A stretch of 64,000 nt of DNA from positions 124,001 to 188,000 of the forward strand of contig CAVTEP010000001.1 of the NCBI GenBank assembly GCA_963733915.1, written 5' to 3'. The position numbers and the translations under genes are program-made. Below the pieces are notes generated by a model. That model saw nothing but the letters and a program-made list of their open reading frames with translations. It searched no databases and was not told the origin of the DNA. The stretch comes from Sulfomarinibacter sp963733915 (GTDB taxonomy: Bacteria; Acidobacteriota; Thermoanaerobaculia; Thermoanaerobaculales; Sulfomarinibacteraceae). How positions within the stretch are numbered: the first letter of the stretch is position 1; every line of letters starts with the position of its first letter. Below are positions 1 through 8,624 of this stretch, one piece after another.

Positions 1-701
1 TTTTCGAAGAGACCCATATTGCGCACCGCGAGCTCGGTCATCGTCCCCTCGATGATGCCGCCGGGCAGCTCGAGGTTATCGCGACCCAGGGCGGTGATCA
101 CGTCGGACACCGCGAGCCGATGGGCGGCGAGCTTGTCACGGTCGACCCAGATCCGCATCATCGGCTCGCGGAAGCCGGCCACGAAAACGTTGCCGACCCC
201 GGGAACCGACTGCAGCCGGGGCTTGACCACCTGGTCGGCGTAGTCCGACAGCTCGCGGGCGTCGAGGCCGGCCAGCGCCATCCACAACATGGGTTGCGAG
301 TTGACGTCGAACTTCTGCACGATGGGGGGCTCGGCGTCGAGCGGCAGCTGGCCGACCGCGCCCGAAACCTTGTCGCGGACGTCCTGGGCGGCGATGTCGA
401 TGTCGCGCTCGAGGGTGAAGGTAATGGTCACCTGCGATACACCCTGGCCAGAGTATGAGGTCAGCTGCTTGATACCCTCGATGGTGTTGACCGCCGCCTC
501 GATGATATCGGTAATGTCCGATTCCATGACCTCCGGTGACGCGCCCGGAAGGATGGTCGTAACGGTGACCACCGGGATGTCGAGGGACGGCAGGAGGTTG
601 ATGGGCAGAGTCTGGTAGCCGAGGGCGCCGAAGACCACCAGCGCCACCATCAGCATGACGGTGAACACCGGACGGCGGATCGCAATGTCGTACAAGTTCA
701 T
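1..701 (-). CDS. RND efflux transporter permease (AcrB/MexB type), N-terminal part
   Basis: This is the inner-membrane proton-driven pump subunit of a tripartite efflux system. The visible 233 residues begin MNLYDIAIRRPVFTVMLMVA, the first transmembrane helix of RND pumps. They continue with the periplasmic porter region: PSLDIPVVTVTTILPGASPE, then a TSYSGQGVSQVTITF-like stretch and SVPGVGNVFVAG. The gene runs off the left edge, so most of the usual ~1,000 residues are missing. The start was chosen because an RBS-like GGAGAAG lies just upstream and the protein start matches the family. It is the third gene of an operon running leftward from tetR through an outer-membrane factor and a membrane fusion protein. 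The substrate cannot be told from the sequence. Confidence 0.93.
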   Translation of the reverse strand, partial: MNLYDIAIRRPVFTVMLMVALVVFGALGYQTLPINLLPSLDIPVVTVTTILPGASPEVMESDITDIIEAAVNTIEGIKQLTSYSGQGVSQVTITFTLERDIDIAAQDVRDKVSGAVGQLPLDAEPPIVQKFDVNSQPMLWMALAGLDARELSDYADQVVKPRLQSVPGVGNVFVAGFREPMMRIWVDRDKLAAHRLAVSDVITALGRDNLELPGGIIEGTMTELAVRNMGLFE

Positions 702-720
702 GACTTCTCCTTCGGAGAAG

Positions 721-825
721 AGTTTTGCGTTTTGAGTTTTAGGTTGTGGGTCTGCAACGTGATTCCAGCCGACGTACTCACCGTGTCCTCCAACTCAAAA
801 CTCAAAACCAAAAACTCAAAACTCA
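721..825. repeat. Composite palindrome, octamer arms GTTTTGAG / CTCAAAAC
   Basis: The left arm (721-740) repeats GTTTTGAG-like words and the right arm (792-825) repeats the complementary AACTCAAA word four times with small changes. It separates the fusion-protein and permease genes of the efflux operon. The TGA stop of the fusion protein (816-818) lies inside the right arm. Confidence 0.75.
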
Positions 826-1919
826 TCGATCACCGTCACAGGGAGGCCGCGGGTCAGACCGGAAACATTGGCGACAACCATGTCGTCAGGTCCCAGCCCG
901 GACACTATTTCGATCGAGCCGTCTACTCTTCGACCGATTTGGACCTTACGGAACGCGATGACGCCGCTCTCCACCATCAGCACCTGCGGCAAGTCTGAGG
1001 TTGCGACGGCGAGCGCCGGCAGCCAAAGCGACGTCTCGACGATAGGCGACGTCAGCGTGACGTTGGCGAACATACCCGGTTTCATCGTGCCGTCGTTGAC
1101 GGCGGTGCCGACGACCTCGAACGAACGGCTCGCCTCCTGAACCGCCGGCTGGACGCTGTACACCCGAGCCGGGTGCTCGGCGCCGGCCACGCCAACCGTA
1201 AAGCTGAAATTCTCCAGTCCCGCGAGCCTGGGCGCCCACGCCTCGGGGACCCGCGCCGCGATCTTGACCTTGTCGCCGATATCGAGCTCGAGGAGCCCGA
1301 CGCCAACCTCCGCCCATTGACCCGCCACCACCATCCGCCGGGTGATGGCCCCCGCCGCCGGCGCTCGAATGACGCTGCGGTTGAAATCACGTTGCGCGAG
1401 GTTCAGGGCGGCGGTGGCAGCGGCCACCCGCGCGGTGGCGAGCTCTTGGGACGCCACGGCCTGGTCGAAATCGGACTGCGGAATGGTCTCGTCCGAGCGC
1501 AGATCGCGCTTGCGCTCGAGCTCCTTGTCGGCAAGGGCGAGATCAGCTTTGGCCGCCGCGAGATTCGCTTCGGCCTGCTGCCGGTAGATTTCGAATGTCG
1601 AGCGATCCACCTCGACGAGCGGCGCGCCGGCGGGCACACGGTCCCCGACCTCGACCAGCACCCGATCGACCTTGCCGGCAACCTCGGATGAAATCGTGAC
1701 GGTGTCGAAGGCACGGATCTCGCCCACCAGGTCGACCGACGGATGCTCCTCGCGCGCTTCCGGCATGATCATTCGTACCTCGCGCGGCGCGAGAGCCTGC
1801 TCGAGGATCTCGGCCGCCGCGGCGGGATCATCGTCACCCGAACCGTGGCAGCCGGCCAGCGATGCGATGAGGATCGTCATGAACAGAGTGATCGAACGAC
1901 GTTTCCGAGTGACTTTCAT
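816..1919 (-). CDS. RND efflux periplasmic adaptor (membrane fusion protein)
   Basis: This is a periplasmic adaptor of the HlyD/AcrA type (367 aa) that joins the RND pump to the outer-membrane channel. An N-terminal signal peptide ends in the lipobox LAGC (cysteine near residue 24), so it should be a lipoprotein. After that come a lipoyl-like half-motif (SSEVAGKVDRVLVEVGDRVP), a long alpha-hairpin rich in Ala/Glu/Arg (about 110-175), the second half-lipoyl segment (IRAPAAGAITRRMVVAGQWA) and beta-barrel strands. An AGGAG ribosome site sits 7 nt before the ATG. Four bases separate it from the upstream TolC-like gene, so the two are cotranscribed. Its last codons and stop lie in an AT-rich repeat arm. 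Confidence 0.95.
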   Translation of the reverse strand: MKVTRKRRSITLFMTILIASLAGCHGSGDDDPAAAAEILEQALAPREVRMIMPEAREEHPSVDLVGEIRAFDTVTISSEVAGKVDRVLVEVGDRVPAGAPLVEVDRSTFEIYRQQAEANLAAAKADLALADKELERKRDLRSDETIPQSDFDQAVASQELATARVAAATAALNLAQRDFNRSVIRAPAAGAITRRMVVAGQWAEVGVGLLELDIGDKVKIAARVPEAWAPRLAGLENFSFTVGVAGAEHPARVYSVQPAVQEASRSFEVVGTAVNDGTMKPGMFANVTLTSPIVETSLWLPALAVATSDLPQVLMVESGVIAFRKVQIGRRVDGSIEIVSGLGPDDMVVANVSGLTRGLPVTVIDEF

Positions 1920-1923
1920 CTCA

Positions 1924-3267
1924 TTACTCCTGGGGGTCCGCGGCGCTCATCTGGCTGAGATCGAGATCGGGGAGCGGTGGCAAGCCGACCGCATATCGAA
2001 GAAAAATCGCCTGGTACTCGCGCTGCGCTCGGGCGACGATTTGCGAGGTTTCGGCGTCGGTGGCCTCGGTGGTGGCCGAGAGGAGGTCGGTGGTGGACGC
2101 CTCACCGACTCGATAGGCACGTTCCACCTGACGGTAGGCGAGGCGCGAGGCCTCGTTTCGCTCGCCGGCGGCGTCGAGCACCGCGTCGGCCGACCGATAG
2201 CCGAGGTAGGCCGAATCCACCTGGTCCGAGATAGTGCGCCGTAGCGTTTCCTCGAGCAGCTCCACCTCGCGCAGGTCCTCCTTGGCCCTGGCGACCCGGG
2301 CCTTGGTCAAGCCGCCGTCGTAAATCGGGACTGTGAGGATCAACGACAGGGACATCCAGTCGTTGGCGGGGAAGCCCGCTTTTTGTTGAAAGTATTGGGC
2401 CGCCGCGTCGAGCTCGGGATACCAACCGCCCTTCTCCACCTTGACGAAGAGACCTGCCGCCTCGATCTGGTGGGCGAGGGTCTGCATTTCGAGACGTTGG
2501 CCGAAGGCGGTGGTGATGAGCTCGTCGTCAGTGCCGGCGGGGACTGGAATGGGACCGGGTGATTCGAGCTTGCCCAGTTCGGTCAGCCCCACCAGTCGCC
2601 GGAGTCGATTGTGGGCGAGCTCGGCGTCTCCCGTTGCCACCACCAGAGTCTGTTTGGCCGCGGCCACCTGGGCCTGCCATCGGGCGACGTCGGCAATCGC
2701 GATCTCACCGACCTCGAAACGCCGTTGGGCCACCTTGAGCTGGTTTTCGTTTTCCCTGAGCACGATCTTGCGGACCTCCACCCATTCGGCGAGCGCGAGA
2801 GCGTCGTAGAAGGCCCTCGCCACCTGAAGGGAGAGGTCAAAAATCGTCGTCGACCGGTCGAGCTCGGCGATGTCGCGGTTGAGCCTCGCGATGTCGCGCG
2901 CCCGCCAGTCGCGCAAACCGTAAAACAGCGTTTGACGGAGATCGACGCTCCCGCTCCAGTCCTGGGCCGGTCGGATAACGAAGCTCTCGTCGTCCGAGAG
3001 CTCGATGACCTGCTCGTCAGCGTAGAAGGTATAGGCGCCGTTGAGCTCGAGACGCGGCAGCAGGGCCGATCCGACCAGCTTGATGTCGGCCTGGGCGCGA
3101 CGGATCTGACTGTCGGCGAGCTGCACCGATTCGTGGGTCTTGATCGCCTGCAGGACGAGCTCTTTGAGAGTCGCGTCCTGGAGCTCTTGCGCCGTTACCA
3201 CCGTCGGCGCGGCGACGACAGCCGCAGCGATCATCGCGATGCAGCGTTTCAGACTGAACCAAGGCAT
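1924..3267 (-). CDS. TolC-family outer-membrane efflux channel
   Basis: This outer-membrane factor (447 aa) forms the trimeric exit duct of the efflux system. It starts with a Sec signal peptide (MPWFSLKRCIAMIAAAVVAA...VTAQE) followed by two TolC/OEP repeats rich in heptad-like helices. The first is near residues 30-220 (for example ESVQLADSQIRRAQADIKLV) and the second near 230-430 (RVARAKEDLREVELLEETLR and similar). Length fits the family. A GGAGGG ribosome site precedes the ATG. It is the first structural gene after tetR and is followed at once by the adaptor and the pump, which makes a complete OMF-MFP-RND operon. Confidence 0.95.
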   Translation of the reverse strand: MPWFSLKRCIAMIAAAVVAAPTVVTAQELQDATLKELVLQAIKTHESVQLADSQIRRAQADIKLVGSALLPRLELNGAYTFYADEQVIELSDDESFVIRPAQDWSGSVDLRQTLFYGLRDWRARDIARLNRDIAELDRSTTIFDLSLQVARAFYDALALAEWVEVRKIVLRENENQLKVAQRRFEVGEIAIADVARWQAQVAAAKQTLVVATGDAELAHNRLRRLVGLTELGKLESPGPIPVPAGTDDELITTAFGQRLEMQTLAHQIEAAGLFVKVEKGGWYPELDAAAQYFQQKAGFPANDWMSLSLILTVPIYDGGLTKARVARAKEDLREVELLEETLRRTISDQVDSAYLGYRSADAVLDAAGERNEASRLAYRQVERAYRVGEASTTDLLSATTEATDAETSQIVARAQREYQAIFLRYAVGLPPLPDLDLSQMSAADPQE

Positions 3268-3322
3268 GGGCGCCCTCCAGTGGGGAAGTGATACGTCGGT
3301 CTTGGCTGAGGTGTTTCGGATT

Positions 3323-3937
3323 TCATAGCGACTCCGTCGTCAGGCCTTCGTGGAGGATACGACCGAAGACCTCAGTAATACGGTGGGGATCGATCGAGCG
3401 GTCAAAATAGAGCTGGATGCCAAGGCCGTCGACCATGGCCACGACCGTGGCCGCCAGAGCTTCGGCATCGACCGAGGTCTTGAACTCGCCCCGGTTCTGA
3501 CCGGCGCGAATGAATTCCGCGACGAGGTTTCGGAACATGGTGTAGCTGGAGACAACGGCCCGGCGGTATTTCTCCTCGAATTCCCTGCCGCGAGAGGCGG
3601 CCCAGAAATCGAGGATCACTGGTTGCAGGTCGACCTGCTCCGAGATCACCTCGGCTCCGAGACGCAGCAAGTTGTGCAGCTGCTCCTCGGTCGATCCGCC
3701 GGCGGCGAGCGCGGCGTCCATCCTCGCCGAGATGTCCATGTTGATGGACTCGAAGACCGCGAAGAGTAGCTCCTCCTTTGACCTGAAGTACTCGTAGACC
3801 GTTCCCTTGCCGACTCCGGCTCGCACCGCGATGTCGGCAACGCGGGTCGAAGCGTATCCCTTTTCGGCGAAGACGGCGCACGCCGCCTCGACGAGGCGGG
3901 GGCGCTTGGCGCCGCGGGTAGTTGCAGTCGTTATCAC
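3323..3937 (-). CDS. TetR/AcrR-family transcriptional repressor
   Basis: This one-component repressor (204 aa) probably controls the efflux operon downstream. The N-terminal helix-turn-helix is clear: AACAVFAEKGYASTRVADIA, then AGVGKGTVYEYFRSKEEL (about residues 18-60). The ligand-binding helical domain follows. The start is GTG at 3937, placed so that the HTH has its usual short N-terminal arm; the ribosome site is weak (GGTGAG). It lies 55 bp upstream of the TolC-like gene in the same direction. A perfect inverted repeat ending about 20 bp upstream is the likely operator, which would make the whole operon autoregulated. Confidence 0.93.
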   Translation of the reverse strand: MITTATTRGAKRPRLVEAACAVFAEKGYASTRVADIAVRAGVGKGTVYEYFRSKEELLFAVFESINMDISARMDAALAAGGSTEEQLHNLLRLGAEVISEQVDLQPVILDFWAASRGREFEEKYRRAVVSSYTMFRNLVAEFIRAGQNRGEFKTSVDAEALAATVVAMVDGLGIQLYFDRSIDPHRITEVFGRILHEGLTTESL

Positions 3938-3953
3938 GTCTCACCCAGTGTAT

Positions 3954-3975
3954 TGACTGACCGGTCGGTCAGTGT
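3954..3975. promoter_or_regulatory. Putative TetR operator upstream of efflux operon
   Basis: Two 7-bp half sites, ACTGACC and GGTCAGT, are separated by GGTC, giving a dyad of 18 bp at 3956-3973 just upstream of the tetR start. TetR/AcrR proteins commonly bind such dyads next to their own gene. Binding by this TetR is inferred. Confidence 0.6.
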
Positions 3976-4022
3976 TCGAGGGAAAATACGCTGGGGTGGG
4001 GTGGATGTCAAGGGTCATCGTG

Positions 4023-4135
4023 TGAATTCGGAATTCGGAATTCGGAATGCCCACCCACCCTCCCTGACAAGTTGCTTGTCTCGGAGGGGCCACCCAAGGC
4101 CGAGGTTACCAAGATTTCAAGACTCAAAACTCAGA
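4023..4135. repeat. Composite palindrome, heptamer arm AATTCGG with C/G-rich core
   Basis: AATTCGG is repeated three times (4025-4047) and followed by a tract of CCCACCC-like triplets. A hairpin follows: GACAAG-ttg-CTTGTC at 4066-4080, extended by CCTCC/GGAGG. The other end (4114-4135) belongs to a different word class, CTCAAAAC, and holds the stop codon of the MATE gene (4131-4133). It fills the gap between tetR and the MATE gene. Confidence 0.65.
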
Positions 4136-5564
4136 CGATCCGCAGCTTCCACCGACCGCGACGGAACACGAGTATGCCGATGACGGTGATGAGGGACTCG
4201 GCGATCGTGATGGCGGCAAAGACCCCGGTCGGGCCAAAACCGGCGAAGTAGGCGAGGGCATACGCCAGCGGCAGCTGGAAGAGCCAGTAGCAGAAGAAAT
4301 TGATCACTGTCGGTGTATAGGTATCGCCGGCGCCGTTGAAGGCCTGCACAATGACCATGCCCCAGCCGTAGAAGGGGTAGCCGATGGACACCCACACCAG
4401 GCACCGAACGCCGAAACCGACCACCGTCGGGTCCTGCGAAAAAATGCGAATCAGCGGGCCGGCGGCAATGATGAAGAACGCCGCGATCCCGAGCAGGAAA
4501 TACATGTTGTAGACACCGGCCCGCCACACCGAGATCTCGGCGCGGTCCGGGTGCCCTGCGCCCAGGTTCTGGCCGACCAGGGTTGCGGCGGCGTTGGCGA
4601 GCCCCCACGACGGCAGGATGGCGAAGACAATCAGCCGGATGGCGAGGGTGTAGCCGGCAACCGCGGCCGGACCGAAACCGCCGATGATCCACACCAGCAC
4701 CACCCAGCTCGAGGTGCCGATGAGGAATTGGAGAATGCCGCCCACCGACAGGCGGAAGAGGCGCAGAATAATCCTCAACCGCGGCGCGAGATCGGAGACC
4801 AGGATCCGAATTCGGCTGCCGCCGGAAAACAGGACCCAAAGCTGGATTGCCACCCCCGTACCGCGGCCGATGGTTGTGGCAATCGCGGCGCCCGTCACTC
4901 CGAGCGCGGGGAAGGGCCCGAGCCCGAAGATCAGACACGGGTCGAGCACGATGTTGATGAGGTTGGCGATCCACAGCACCCGCATCGCGATAGCGGCGTC
5001 GCCTGCGCCGCGAAACACCGCATTGAGGAGGAAGATCAGCATGATGGTCGCGGAGCCGCCGAAGAGTACCCGGGTATATCCGTGGCCGGAGGCTACGAGG
5101 TCGGGCGTGCCGCCCATGAGCGCCAGCAGGTTTTCCGCAAACAGCACTCCCGGCAGCGCCACCACCACCGTGAGCGCGAGGCCGAGGAGGATCGATTGGG
5201 CGGCCGCAACCCGAGCTCCCGCCAGGTCCCGCTCGCCGACCCTCCGCGCCACCATCGCCGTCGTCGCCATGCCGGTACCGACTGCAACCGCGAAAAGCAG
5301 CGAGATCATGGCCTCGGTCAGGCCTATGGTTGCGACCGCGTCGGTGCCGAGGCGCGAAACAAAGAAGGCGTCGGTGAGGGCGAAGACGGATTCCATCACC
5401 ATCTCCAACACCATCGGGATGGCGAGCAGGACAATGGCGCGACCGATGGGGCCCGAGGTGAAGTCGAGCTCCTTGCCGGTGAGCGCCAGCTTGATGGTCG
5501 CCCAGGCGCCGGCGTCGGGCACGGCGCCCGTCGCGGGAGTCGAGATCGGTTCGTCGTTCGCCAT
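4131..5564 (-). CDS. MATE family multidrug/cation antiporter
   Basis: This inner-membrane multidrug and toxic-compound exporter (477 aa) has two MatE repeats of six helices. Repeat one starts at PIGRAIVLLAIPMVLEMVME with the helix FALTDAFFVSRLGTDAVATI (about residues 30-80). Repeat two begins near LRLFRLSVGGILQFLIGTSS (about 250). The start was set at MANDEP because an AAGG ribosome site precedes that ATG; a longer frame-open upstream extension has no support. It is transcribed in the same direction as the efflux operon but is separated from it by a repeat element and the tetR promoter side. Its stop codon lies within an AT-rich repeat. Confidence 0.95.
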   Translation of the reverse strand: MANDEPISTPATGAVPDAGAWATIKLALTGKELDFTSGPIGRAIVLLAIPMVLEMVMESVFALTDAFFVSRLGTDAVATIGLTEAMISLLFAVAVGTGMATTAMVARRVGERDLAGARVAAAQSILLGLALTVVVALPGVLFAENLLALMGGTPDLVASGHGYTRVLFGGSATIMLIFLLNAVFRGAGDAAIAMRVLWIANLINIVLDPCLIFGLGPFPALGVTGAAIATTIGRGTGVAIQLWVLFSGGSRIRILVSDLAPRLRIILRLFRLSVGGILQFLIGTSSWVVLVWIIGGFGPAAVAGYTLAIRLIVFAILPSWGLANAAATLVGQNLGAGHPDRAEISVWRAGVYNMYFLLGIAAFFIIAAGPLIRIFSQDPTVVGFGVRCLVWVSIGYPFYGWGMVIVQAFNGAGDTYTPTVINFFCYWLFQLPLAYALAYFAGFGPTGVFAAITIAESLITVIGILVFRRGRWKLRIV

Positions 5565-5631
5565 GGCAGATACCTTACGCGATTCCCGGCAGATGGTTTG
5601 ATGAATTACGGAGCAGGGGAGCAACGAGAAT

Positions 5632-5740
5632 CGTTAAGACGTTAAAACGTTAGAACGATTCCCGCCGGCTTGCTTCGGATTTGCGGGATAGAGGAGGGTG
5701 GAAACCTTGGATCGTTCAACCTTCAAACGTTGTAGTGATT
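5632..5740. repeat. Composite palindrome, octamer arms CGTTNAAA
   Basis: The left arm carries CGTTAAGA-CGTTAAAA-CGTTAGAA (5632-5657) and the right arm the inverted family (ATCGTTCAACCTTCAAACG, 5711-5729). A CCCGCC...GGAGGGTGG collar lies between them. It occupies the gene-free stretch 5565-5957 upstream of the MATE gene. Apart from the small ORF at 5868-5945, nothing else is visible there. Confidence 0.65.
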
Positions 5741-5867
5741 CATTGTGGACCCTCGCCTCTTCTCCTGTTCTCCTTTTCACCTCTGCTTGAAGAAGTATGT
5801 CCGTCGAGGAACAAGTGGGCGATAATGAGCGCACTTTGAGTTGGAACAAGAAAACGCAGGGGGAATC

Positions 5868-5945
5868 ATGGCAGGGACATCGAAAGCAGCTGTTGCCGGC
5901 GTGTGCGATATCCTCGCCGAGCCCGAATTCCGGGTCGCCGGCTGA
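5868..5945 (+). CDS. Possible 25-residue small ORF upstream of hypothetical gene
   Basis: An ATG preceded by the purine-rich GGGGGAAT opens a 25-residue frame (MAGTSKAAVAGVCDILAEPE...). It ends at a TGA 12 bp before the GTG of the next gene. It could be a leader peptide or a chance frame; no family is recognised. The ribosome site is the only positive evidence. Confidence 0.2.
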   Translation: MAGTSKAAVAGVCDILAEPEFRVAG

Positions 5946-5957
5946 CGGGCGGCGAGG

Positions 5958-6791
5958 GTGAGCTCGAAGACGACCAAGGTTCTTGCGGGCTGCAGTGTCG
6001 GCTGCTTGCTGTTGGTGGCGGCGGCGGCGATGGTGGGCTGGCTCGGCTATCGATGGGCGGACGACGCTGTGTCGACGGCGGAAAACGCGGCCGCGACGCA
6101 ACACGAGCTCACTGACACCTTTGGGCCCGTCGACGAATTCGTACCATCGCTCGAACCTGGTGTGCCCGCCGATCGGCTCGAGGTTTTTTTGTCGGTGCGC
6201 GAGGCTCTCTCCGAGCCCCGCCGGGAGCTGATCGAGGCGGTCGACCTCGTGGCACCGTCCGGAGATGGATCTCAGGCGCCGGGGGGCCTCCGCATGGCGG
6301 CTGCCGGCGCCCGCCTCGCACCTCGCACTCTCACCCTCACGAATGCCCGCAACCAAACCCTGCTCGACGCCGGGATGGGTTTCGGTGAATACACCTGGAT
6401 CTATTGGCTGAGCTATCACGCCTGGCTCGGGCACCCGGTGGGCGAGTCACGGCTGCACGAGGTGATGGCAGCTCGAGCTGCGGCCGGAGAGTCGATGCAG
6501 ATTCATTTCAGCGGTAATCTCGAACCCGAGCGCATCAGGTGGCGGCTGCGGCACCACCTGGTTTCGATGCTCGAAAACCTGGTCACGGCGCTCGAAGGCG
6601 ATCCGCAACGCCGGCAGTGGCGGCGCGAGGTGACGACGGCGCTCGCCGAAACTCAATCCGACCCCGAGAAACTGCCCTGGGGGGATGGCGTGCCGGATCT
6701 GGTGGCGCAGACCCTCGAGCCGTACCGGGACCGTCTGGAGGCTACCTACTCACCGGCGTCCAATGTCTTCGAGCTGCTCGACCTCGACTGA
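5958..6791 (+). CDS. Hypothetical membrane-anchored protein
   Basis: The product is unrecognised (277 aa). A hydrophobic segment near the start (residues ~10-30) looks like an uncleaved signal anchor or, because of the GCSVGC cysteines, possibly a lipoprotein signal. The rest is soluble, mainly helical, and rich in Glu/Arg/Ala/Leu. Its aromatic/polar motif YTWIYWLSYHAWLGHPVGES (about 143-162) may be a useful search seed. The GTG start gives the hydrophobic segment its N-terminal position; the ribosome site is weak (GGCGAG). It ends 36 bp before the threonine synthase gene and may share its transcription. Confidence 0.6.
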   Translation: MSSKTTKVLAGCSVGCLLLVAAAAMVGWLGYRWADDAVSTAENAAATQHELTDTFGPVDEFVPSLEPGVPADRLEVFLSVREALSEPRRELIEAVDLVAPSGDGSQAPGGLRMAAAGARLAPRTLTLTNARNQTLLDAGMGFGEYTWIYWLSYHAWLGHPVGESRLHEVMAARAAAGESMQIHFSGNLEPERIRWRLRHHLVSMLENLVTALEGDPQRRQWRREVTTALAETQSDPEKLPWGDGVPDLVAQTLEPYRDRLEATYSPASNVFELLDLD

Positions 6792-6802
6792 AGAAATCGG
6801 GT

Positions 6803-6808
6803 TAGAAT
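6803..6808 (+). promoter_or_regulatory. Possible -10 box (TAGAAT) ahead of thrC
   Basis: TAGAAT lies about 20 bp before the thrC start, leaving room for the GGAGGAG ribosome site in between. No good -35 hexamer is visible. The same hexamer precedes prfB, mazG and the phosphofructokinase gene. Confidence 0.35.
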
Positions 6809-6827
6809 CTGCGGAGGAGAACCTCGC

Positions 6828-8060
6828 ATGGCCGACTCGGAAGGACGGATCCGTCTCAATCCGGATATCGCGAGAATCGTCTGCTCGGTTACCGGCAATT
6901 CGTACGACCCGCAGGGTTTCAACAGACCCATCGGCCTCTGCTCCTGTTGCTCGGCTCCCGGCAAACCGCTCGTGGTCGTCTACCGGTTGGAGGAGATTCG
7001 CCAGCGCCTCGAGGGCGAGGGCTGGGGCAAGGGTCCCGGCATGTGGCGCTATGGAGCGCTCTTGCCGGTGTTGGGCATGCCGTGGCGCTACGCGCCCGAT
7101 GTCGGTCTAACCCGGGCGGTGCGGCACGAGATCCTCGGTGGGATGAACGGCGTCGACCTCTACCTCAAGAACGAGGGCACCAATCCCTCGGCCAGCTTCA
7201 AGGATCGCGGTTTGGCGGTTGGCATCGCCCTCGGGGTCGCCTGTGGGGCGAAGCGGTTCTGCCTGCCGACCCAGGGCAATGCCGGGGTGGCGTCGAGTCT
7301 CTTTTCAACCCGGCTCCGCCTACCCCCTTGCCTCGTGTACATGCCCGAGGCATACAAGGGAAATATCTACCACCGCGAGGCGGAGTTCTTTGGGGCGGAG
7401 GTTCGGTTTGCCGGCGACAACATCGCCGCCGCGGGCAGGGCCATGCGCGGGGCCCACGCCGACCAGCTCGCCAGCGGCGAGCTGGTGGACATGTCGACCT
7501 TTTTCGAGCCCGGGAGACTCGAGGGAAAGAAAACCATGGGCTTCGAGATCGTCGACGGTTTTGGGGCCAACAACCTGCCCGAGTGGATCCTCTACCCGAC
7601 CGGCGGCGGCACCGGGCTGGTGGGCATCTGGAAGGCCTTCCAGGAGCTGGCGGCGCTCGGTAGGCTGGACCCGCAAAAGCACCGCCTGCCGCGCATGGTG
7701 GCGGTGCAATCGGAGAACTGCGCACCGGTGGTGGAGGCATTCAAACGCGGCCTCGATTACGTGGAACCGGTGGAGTCGAAAGGCACGATCGCGGACGGCC
7801 TCGACGTGCCGGGCGCGATCATGGGCCACGGCATCCTGGCCACCATCCGCCAGTCGGGCGGCACCGCGGTGGCGGTGCGCGAGACGGCGATCGTCGACGC
7901 CTTCAAGGTCCTCGGCCTCAACGGCCAGGCCGCGAGCTATGAAAGTGCGGCCACCTTTGCCGCCCTGCGCCGGCTACGCGCTGATGGTGTGATCGGTGTC
8001 GGCGCCAAGGTGCTGCTGCTGATGACCGCCAGCCACCTCATCTCGCTCTCAAATCAGTAG
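6828..8060 (+). CDS. thrC: Threonine synthase
   Basis: This PLP enzyme (410 aa) converts O-phosphohomoserine to threonine. The fold-type II PLP lysine lies in NPSASFKDRG (about residues 125-134), followed by TQGNAGVASS, the substrate/PLP phosphate loop. A C-terminal STEP in the pattern (PTGGGTGLVGIWKAF) binds the cofactor phosphate. Cysteines near the N-terminus (VCSVTG...GLCSCCSAPG) resemble the small metal-ribbon seen at the start of many threonine synthases. GGAGGAG precedes the ATG. Another beta-family PLP enzyme is possible, but the length and N-terminal cysteines favour ThrC. Confidence 0.88.
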   Translation: MADSEGRIRLNPDIARIVCSVTGNSYDPQGFNRPIGLCSCCSAPGKPLVVVYRLEEIRQRLEGEGWGKGPGMWRYGALLPVLGMPWRYAPDVGLTRAVRHEILGGMNGVDLYLKNEGTNPSASFKDRGLAVGIALGVACGAKRFCLPTQGNAGVASSLFSTRLRLPPCLVYMPEAYKGNIYHREAEFFGAEVRFAGDNIAAAGRAMRGAHADQLASGELVDMSTFFEPGRLEGKKTMGFEIVDGFGANNLPEWILYPTGGGTGLVGIWKAFQELAALGRLDPQKHRLPRMVAVQSENCAPVVEAFKRGLDYVEPVESKGTIADGLDVPGAIMGHGILATIRQSGGTAVAVRETAIVDAFKVLGLNGQAASYESAATFAALRRLRADGVIGVGAKVLLLMTASHLISLSNQ

Positions 8061-8067
8061 CGAGAGT

Positions 8068-8559
8068 TTATCGTCCACCGCCGGAGCCGCCGAGGCCGCA
8101 GGCGGCGTTGCTGTTCCTCTCGAGATACCGTTGGTGATACTCCTCGGCGCGCCAGAAGGTGGGTGCCGCCTCGATCGAGGTCACGATTGGACGCTTGAAG
8201 GCGCCCGAGGCTTGGAGGGTCTCCTTCGCCGCCCGAGCCGTTACCTCCTGCTCCGGCGTGTGGAAAAAGACCACCGACCGGTACTGGTCGCCGATATCCG
8301 GTCCCTGACGGTTGAGCTGGGTCGGGTCGTGCAGCTCCCAGAAGGTCGCGAGCAGCGCCTCAAAAGTCACTCGAGCCGGATCGTAGTCCACTTCGACCAC
8401 CTCGGCGTGGCCGGTCGAGTGTGAGCAGACGTCGCGGTAGGTCGGATTGTCGGCGTGTCCGCCGGCGTAGCCGACGGCGGTGTCCGTCACCCCGTCGATC
8501 CGCCGAAACGCCGCCTCAACGCCCCAAAAACAACCCGCACCAAATGTCGCCTTGGCCAT
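8068..8559 (-). CDS. msrA: Peptide-methionine (S)-S-oxide reductase MsrA
   Basis: It repairs methionine-S-sulfoxide in proteins (163 aa). The active-site motif GAGCFWG is at residues 8-14, with the catalytic cysteine at residue 10. Other conserved blocks follow: GYAGGHADNPTYRDVCSHSTGHAE and DPTQLNRQGPDIGDQYRS. The start MAKATF was preferred over two upstream in-frame ATGs because AGGAGG lies 9 nt before it. It converges with thrC, leaving only 7 bp between the two stops. C-terminal cysteine (NAACGLGG) may be the resolving residue. Confidence 0.95.
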   Translation of the reverse strand: MAKATFGAGCFWGVEAAFRRIDGVTDTAVGYAGGHADNPTYRDVCSHSTGHAEVVEVDYDPARVTFEALLATFWELHDPTQLNRQGPDIGDQYRSVVFFHTPEQEVTARAAKETLQASGAFKRPIVTSIEAAPTFWRAEEYHQRYLERNSNAACGLGGSGGGR

Positions 8560-8624
8560 ATACACCATCCTCCTGCCCATACAACAGAATCGCCGAACGG
8601 CATGTTCCATCCGAAGAGACCCAC

